This document shows, piece after piece, positions 18,735 to 23,116 of a stretch of DNA of 23,116 nt. A program made the translations under genes and the position numbers. This DNA is from a virus: positions 1 to 23,116 of IMG/VR virus record IMGVR_UViG_3300043119_000479; one strand, written 5' to 3'. Position 1 is the first letter of the stretch. The number at the start of each line of letters is the position of its first letter. The notes under the pieces were generated by a model that saw only the letters and a list, made by a program, of their open reading frames with translations, made no database searches and was not told the origin of the DNA.

Positions 18735-20041
18735 CCTCCTTCGCCCGCGACTTCCTCAACGGGAGCTATCGAGGGACGCCGCCGCCGCTTCCCCCGCCGC
18801 CCCCGCCACCGACGCCGCTTCCCTACGACATCAACATCATTCTGATTTCCGGTCAGTCGAACTCGGAAGATCAGGACGCAGCGCCGATCATCAACCGCAC
18901 GGGCCGGGCCGGTGTGGTGATGCTTGACACGATCCGCCCGCGTACCTGGGGGGCCTCGTTCGGGTCTGCGTTCACGAATGCGGTCGGCACGGAATACATC
19001 AACTCGACCACCTTCCATATGGGTGGCGACATGGTTCCGGCTGTTGGCGACAAGCTGATGCAGTTGATCGAGGACGAAGACGGCTTCACCTACGCCGACC
19101 ACGGGCAGATGATCCTGCCGGTCCATATCGGGCAGTCATCTTCGGCCATTTCCGAGTTCAGCCACGGGACGGCGGTCTTTACCGCTGTGACCGATCACCT
19201 GACGGCTGTTAAGGCCGCAGCGGACGCTCAATCGAAGACGGTCGGCATCATCTGCGGGGCGTGGCTGTGGGGGGCTGACGGCTACGAGGACGACATCACG
19301 CAGTCCGATTGGTACGATCAAGTTCATGCCTACTGGTCAGGGGACGTGAACACCTACCTGGCCGACATCTTTGACCAGCTTGGAGAGAACTTCCCGGTTG
19401 GCTTCATGCAGACCCACGCTCACGGCGCGCGGGGCTATGGGACGAACCCCTACGGCGCTGAAGCTGAACTTGAGCTGGCCGAAGACTTCGCCCGCTATCA
19501 CATCATCAACCCGGAAGGCCCGTGGTTCCTGAACGGCCTTAACCGGGGCTGGGCGGGCTCGACCATTCACCACGGCCCGCACGAAGCGGCGATCATCGGC
19601 GCGTACATCGGCTGGTTTGCGAAGCGGCTGGTTGTGGACGAAGGAACGTGGAACAGCCACATCCCGAGCTTCACCCGGGTCAGCTCGACGGAGATCCGTT
19701 GGACCGGGGCCTTTACCGGCCTCCGCATGGGCGTTGCAGGCACGGGCCTCCCGCCCACAACGATGGTCACCAACTACGGCCTGTTTGCCTACGACCCTTC
19801 GACGCCGACGACGGAAATCGCCCTCACTCGCCCTCCCTATCAGGACGGCAACGACCTCGTTCTAAAGACCGCTGGCACCTTCCCGGTGGGGGTCAAGGTT
19901 CGGGGCGGTTCGCGTACCTCGTCCAGCAACATCGCCTCCAACATCGCGTTCATTTCCGACGACGTGCAGACCTATTCGGTTCTCGGTCAGGAAATCCGGC
20001 TTTGGCGGCACATTCCAACGTTTGACCGGGTGGCTGCATGA
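18731..20041 (+). CDS. SGNH/SASA-type carbohydrate esterase on the virion
   Basis: 436 residues. After a short anchor and a proline-rich linker (17-31) comes ILISGQSNSE, with catalytic Ser43 in the GQSN motif of the sialate O-acetylesterase (SASA) group. A Gly/Asn-rich block follows, and IHHGPHEAA (279-287) supplies the catalytic His region (His281 or His284). Residues after about 305 form a beta-rich C-terminal domain. It would remove acetyl groups from host surface sugars during adsorption. There is no signal peptide; the linker and position suggest it is carried on the particle. Confidence 0.78.
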   Translation: MTSFARDFLNGSYRGTPPPLPPPPPPPTPLPYDINIILISGQSNSEDQDAAPIINRTGRAGVVMLDTIRPRTWGASFGSAFTNAVGTEYINSTTFHMGGDMVPAVGDKLMQLIEDEDGFTYADHGQMILPVHIGQSSSAISEFSHGTAVFTAVTDHLTAVKAAADAQSKTVGIICGAWLWGADGYEDDITQSDWYDQVHAYWSGDVNTYLADIFDQLGENFPVGFMQTHAHGARGYGTNPYGAEAELELAEDFARYHIINPEGPWFLNGLNRGWAGSTIHHGPHEAAIIGAYIGWFAKRLVVDEGTWNSHIPSFTRVSSTEIRWTGAFTGLRMGVAGTGLPPTTMVTNYGLFAYDPSTPTTEIALTRPPYQDGNDLVLKTAGTFPVGVKVRGGSRTSSSNIASNIAFISDDVQTYSVLGQEIRLWRHIPTFDRVAA

Positions 20042-21051
20042 CGACCTGGCTTCCCGATGACGCTGATCTGATCTTTGAGTACCACCTCAATACGGATGCG
20101 GCGACTTCGACCTTCAACCACGCCACGGGCACGACGGATGGCGTGATCAACGGCGCTCCGACCTACGGCGCCGGGTTCATGGATATTTCCGGCGTGGGTC
20201 CGAAGGGTCTCGACACCGGCTACATTCCAAGCGCCGATGACCTGACCTTTATCGCCCTGGTGGACCCGAACAACGGTGTGGGCCTCTGCTCTGCGTCCGG
20301 GCTGAATGACCCCCTGACCGGGCTGGTCCGCTACCTGATGGATGCGAACCCGACCAACGGTCAGAAGCACACGGTCAACGGGGTAGACATCGAGTTCGTC
20401 ACCTCCGGGGCGACGGGCTATCAGGTCAACATCGGCGCGACGGTGCAGGAAACCGCCTTCGCCTTTGCCGAGGTGGTCAACGCCAATCCGGGCGTTTTCG
20501 GCTGCACGGCCTTCTGCCCCATCGGCAACAGTGTCGTGTTCCTCGAAACCACCATCACCGGATTGGCGGCCAACGCCATCACCGCCACAACCACGGCGAC
20601 GAACACCCGCGTAAGGGCCGCAGGGAACCCCACCACGCCCGTTACGACCTTCACGGCGGGGTTGGCCGGGGAAAGCCTGACAACGGGTCTGGTGGCCTCC
20701 TCTACGGCCTTCGTCTACCGCAACGCCAACATTGGCGCGGGCGGCCTTGCGAGCGTCACCTTCCCCGGGACGAATTACTACGTTGTGTTCGGTTGGGGTG
20801 GCCTTCGGGACTTCCCACACCTTCAGGTCTGCTCTGGCGGCGCCCTGTCCACGATCTCGGTCGGCACGACCAGCGGTCGCAAGCGTCAGGTCAGCGGCAC
20901 GGTGCAGGTTGCGCTCTCGGGGGCAGGTACGGGCTCGGCAAAGGTCGGGTTTGTGGCCTGTCTGGGCCGAGTGATGACCGACGCGCAACGTCTCGCCGCT
21001 TACCTCGCAATCAAGGCTGAGGGTGAAGCCTTGGGGCTGACGGTCAATTGA
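20038..21051 (+). CDS. LamG-like virion protein with inserted domain
   Basis: 337 residues. The start (LIFEYHLNTDAATSTFNHAT, GVINGAPTYGAGFMD) and end (YYVVFGWGGLRDFPHLQVCS, VGFVACLGRVMTDAQRLAAY) resemble the two parts of a LamG/concanavalin-like sugar-binding fold. Between them, about residues 100-215, is a separate unit (KHTVNGVDIEFVTSGATGYQ, VNIGATVQETAFAFAEVVNA) of a type found in other phage tail proteins, flanked by Thr-rich linkers. It is probably a glycan-binding appendage protein. Fold assignment is by pattern. Confidence 0.6.
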   Translation: MTTWLPDDADLIFEYHLNTDAATSTFNHATGTTDGVINGAPTYGAGFMDISGVGPKGLDTGYIPSADDLTFIALVDPNNGVGLCSASGLNDPLTGLVRYLMDANPTNGQKHTVNGVDIEFVTSGATGYQVNIGATVQETAFAFAEVVNANPGVFGCTAFCPIGNSVVFLETTITGLAANAITATTTATNTRVRAAGNPTTPVTTFTAGLAGESLTTGLVASSTAFVYRNANIGAGGLASVTFPGTNYYVVFGWGGLRDFPHLQVCSGGALSTISVGTTSGRKRQVSGTVQVALSGAGTGSAKVGFVACLGRVMTDAQRLAAYLAIKAEGEALGLTVN

Positions 21052-22403
21052 GGCTCCCCCTCGCCTCGGAAGCCTTCGACCGTCGCTTCGGATCGAACCG
21101 CGCCGTTCTGACGAACCTCTATGCTGAACAGAGCCGGGAAGGCCCGACAGAGCGGCGGCTTGTACCCCGGCCCGGTCTGGCTCCGGTGGTCACCCTCGGC
21201 CCCGGTCCCGTCCGCTGCGTGGTCTTCCACCAGGGCGTTCGCTACATCGTCTCGGGTACGCGGGTTTACAGCGGATCTACCCAGATCGGCGTCATCCCCG
21301 GCTTTGGCCTGATCCGCTCGGCTGGCTACGACGAGCAGCTCGTCATGGTCACCGATGGGATTGCCTACCTGATCGGGGCGACCGTTTCGACCATCGCCAT
21401 GCCGGATGGTGACCTTGTTTCGGATGTGGTCGTTGCGGCGGGCCGGTTCATCTACACCATCCAAGGGTCGGGCAAGTTCCGCTATTCGGACATTGCCGAT
21501 GCGACGACCATCGGGGATTTGAACTTCGCCTCGGCGGAAAGCGACCCTGACAACATCGTCTCCGCTGAGACCCTTGGCGACGACATCATCTTCTACGGTC
21601 AGAACACGACCGAATGGCACTCGCCAACGTCGGACATCGACATTCCCTATATCCGCAACGGTGGCCGGCGCTACGACAAGGGCTCCGCTGCCCAGTTCAC
21701 AGCGGTCAAGATCGACAACACGATCTTTTGGGTAGGCACCGCTCAACAGGGCGCCGACCTTCAGGTTTACCGCGCTGCCGCTGTCCCGGTTGCCATCTCA
21801 AACGAGGGCATCGAAGCGGCTCTGGCGGCCTGCACCGACATCACTCAGGCCTCTGCCGTCGCCATCGTCTCGACCGGCCACAGCTTCTACGTCCTGAACA
21901 TACCCGGCGTCGGAACCTATGCTTACGACGTCAAAACCGGGCTTTGGGGCAACTGGGAGAGCTTCGGGCAGACGACCTTCCGCGTTCAATGCGGGGCCGA
22001 TGGGGTCTACGGGGACGCCATCAACGGCAAGCTCTGGACTATCGACCCTGACCGCCGAACGGATGGGGACGATACGATCATCTATCTGGCCTCCAGCTTC
22101 CTTGCTGTGCCGGAAGGGACCTACCGCCTCAATGCCCTGCGCCTGAACCTGAAGACCGGCGTCGGCGCTCCTGACGGCTCCCCCGTTGTCGAGTTCCGAT
22201 ATGCGGAAACCGGGGGTGAGGATTGGTCAACCTGGCGGGAAGCCTCGATAGGCTCGCCGGGCAACCATCCGACTGTGATCTGGCGCCAGCTCGGCATGAT
22301 CAAGCCGCCCGGAAGATCCCTTGAGTTCCGCTTCTCCGGTGGCGCTGACTTCGTTCCCCATGAGGTCACGGCGGATCTTGTGAAAGGGAGCGACCGGCTG
22401 TGA
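21048..22403 (+). CDS. P22 gp10-like packaged DNA stabilisation protein
   Basis: 451 residues from TTG 21048; P22 gp10 has 472. Characteristic parts: RRFGSNRAVLTNLYAEQSRE and RRLVPRPGLAPVVTLGPGPV at the N-terminus, repeating beta segments, SDPDNIVSAETLGDDIIFYG, NTTEWHSPTSDIDIPYIRNG and KGSAAQFTAVKIDNTIFWVG, as in the phage stabilisation (gp10) family. It forms the ring below gp4 that closes the neck and carries the tail needle. Together with gp1, gp5 and gp4 homologues this fixes the virion type. TTG in a TTGA overlap is the start. Confidence 0.85.
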   Translation: MRLPLASEAFDRRFGSNRAVLTNLYAEQSREGPTERRLVPRPGLAPVVTLGPGPVRCVVFHQGVRYIVSGTRVYSGSTQIGVIPGFGLIRSAGYDEQLVMVTDGIAYLIGATVSTIAMPDGDLVSDVVVAAGRFIYTIQGSGKFRYSDIADATTIGDLNFASAESDPDNIVSAETLGDDIIFYGQNTTEWHSPTSDIDIPYIRNGGRRYDKGSAAQFTAVKIDNTIFWVGTAQQGADLQVYRAAAVPVAISNEGIEAALAACTDITQASAVAIVSTGHSFYVLNIPGVGTYAYDVKTGLWGNWESFGQTTFRVQCGADGVYGDAINGKLWTIDPDRRTDGDDTIIYLASSFLAVPEGTYRLNALRLNLKTGVGAPDGSPVVEFRYAETGGEDWSTWREASIGSPGNHPTVIWRQLGMIKPPGRSLEFRFSGGADFVPHEVTADLVKGSDRL

Positions 22404-22567
22404 GCCAACCTCTTCCGAAATGGAGCGAGCCCATCTCGCCCGGCGATCAAATGCCTATCGAATGGCGCCGCTGGTTTGAAGAAGTCGAGGCGCTCAAGGC
22501 GACCGTGGCCGCGCAGGCCGTGACCATCGCCGACCACGAAACCCGAATTGAAACCCTGGAGCCCTGA
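22400..22567 (+). CDS. 55-residue coiled-coil protein
   Basis: Starts with GTG 22400 in a GTGA overlap; the next gene begins in TGATG. Short Pro-rich head (SQPLPKWSEPISPGDQMPIE) with WRRWFEEVEALKATVAAQAV and then ADHETRIETLE, a helix with heptad character. It resembles trimeric coiled-coil stubs in phage tail or appendage proteins. Small size suggests an assembly aid or a minor virion part. The function is not established. Confidence 0.6.
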   Translation: MSQPLPKWSEPISPGDQMPIEWRRWFEEVEALKATVAAQAVTIADHETRIETLEP

Positions 22568-23116
22568 TGCGGAACTTCCTGAAGATCGCCGAAGGTATCA
22601 ACACCGCCCCGCTTCTCAACCAGATCATCCGCAACGAAGACCTGTGGAACCAGAACCGCTTTCGGACCAGCGCGGAGGGAACGCCCTTCGGTGAAGCGGA
22701 CGACATCTGGCTGCGCTACTCCCCGCCGGAAGACCTGAAGGTCCATAACGGCGCCATGGGGAGCACGGCGACGGTCTGGTATCCGGCGCGCGAGGTGCTG
22801 ACCGAGGCCATTCCGCTGATCAAGGGCCTGATGGGCACGGTCGGCGCGTTCGCCCTGGATCGCGTCATCATCTCCCGCCTCGGGCCGGGAAAGAAGATGC
22901 TGCCGCACATCGACGCAGGCTGCGAGTACACCCAACAGCACAACATCGCCCGCTATCACATCGCCCTGCAAGGCCTGCCCGGCTGCAACTTCTACTGCGG
23001 CGACGTTCCCGTTGACGGCCCGCCCGATGTCGAGGTCGTCAACATGGAGACGGGCTCGGCGTGGTGGTTCAACGCCCACAAATGCCACTGGGTCGTCAAC
23101 GACAGCGCCGACGACC
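22567..23116 (+). CDS. 2-oxoglutarate/Fe(II) oxygenase, Asp/Asn beta-hydroxylase type (partial)
   Basis: The first 183 residues are present and the frame continues past the right edge. Iron ligands: LPHIDAG (His114, Asp116) and, in the final part, FNAHKCHWVVNDS (His174 the likely second His). ARYHIALQG and SAWWFNAH are typical of the aspartyl/asparaginyl beta-hydroxylase superfamily; the co-substrate-binding Arg should lie just beyond the window. The family hydroxylates proteins or small molecules. Placement right after gp10 and a coiled-coil protein suggests it modifies virion or host-surface material, but no substrate is evident. Confidence 0.75.
   Translation, partial: MRNFLKIAEGINTAPLLNQIIRNEDLWNQNRFRTSAEGTPFGEADDIWLRYSPPEDLKVHNGAMGSTATVWYPAREVLTEAIPLIKGLMGTVGAFALDRVIISRLGPGKKMLPHIDAGCEYTQQHNIARYHIALQGLPGCNFYCGDVPVDGPPDVEVVNMETGSAWWFNAHKCHWVVNDSADD

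Overview
The window is a 23 kb stretch of a tailed-phage genome, free or integrated, from a GC-rich host. The GC-rich composition, GTG/TTG starts and tightly coupled genes suggest an alphaproteobacterium, perhaps Caulobacterales; this is inference, as no host gene is present. The head genes are P22-like, so a short-tailed (podovirus-type) virion is likely. The repressor/Cro region implies a temperate life style, although no integrase, att site or lysis gene lies in the window.

Leftward early arm (1-3320, minus strand): from promoter PL run a small unknown, a winged-helix-like protein, several tiny Cys-rich or membrane proteins, an ERF single-strand annealing protein, a YqaJ-type exonuclease, a doubtful small ORF, and NinB cut by the left edge. 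Nearly every junction is a 4-bp ATGA overlap. ERF, exonuclease and NinB form a recombination set.

Immunity region (3321-4186): an XRE repressor (minus) and a divergent Cro-like protein (plus), with three 21-bp operators and half-sites. PL and PR have the same layout: TTGAC-type -35, 17-bp spacer, CACATT -10, with the operator filling spacer and -10. A 52-residue zinc-ribbon gene, easily missed, lies between the repressor and PL.

Unknown block (4183-4744, minus): two small genes oppose the expected rightward flow from PR.

Rightward early/replication arm (4789-9040, plus): HTH-like and small membrane proteins, a zinc-containing PD-(D/E)XK nuclease, a double SANT-like DNA-binding protein, a lambda-O-like initiator with an iteron-rich probable origin inside its gene, a lambda-P-like partner, small unknowns, a NusG-like factor and a second 46-residue zinc-ribbon protein.

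Regulatory island (9041-10065): a probable weak terminator, then a three-gene minus-strand mini-operon ending in an HTH protein, with its own promoter and a TACAGGG palindrome between -35 and -10.

Late region (10066-23116, plus): GIY-YIG nuclease, terminase small-subunit candidate, TerL, six-codon minicistron, P22-like portal, scaffold, P22-like coat, a strong UUCG-loop terminator, gp4-like head completion protein, a spike-base protein like that of the Rhodobacter gene transfer agent, tail/decoration proteins, a SASA-type carbohydrate esterase, a LamG-like protein, gp10-like DNA-stabilisation protein, a short coiled-coil protein, and a 2-oxoglutarate/Fe(II) oxygenase cut by the right edge.
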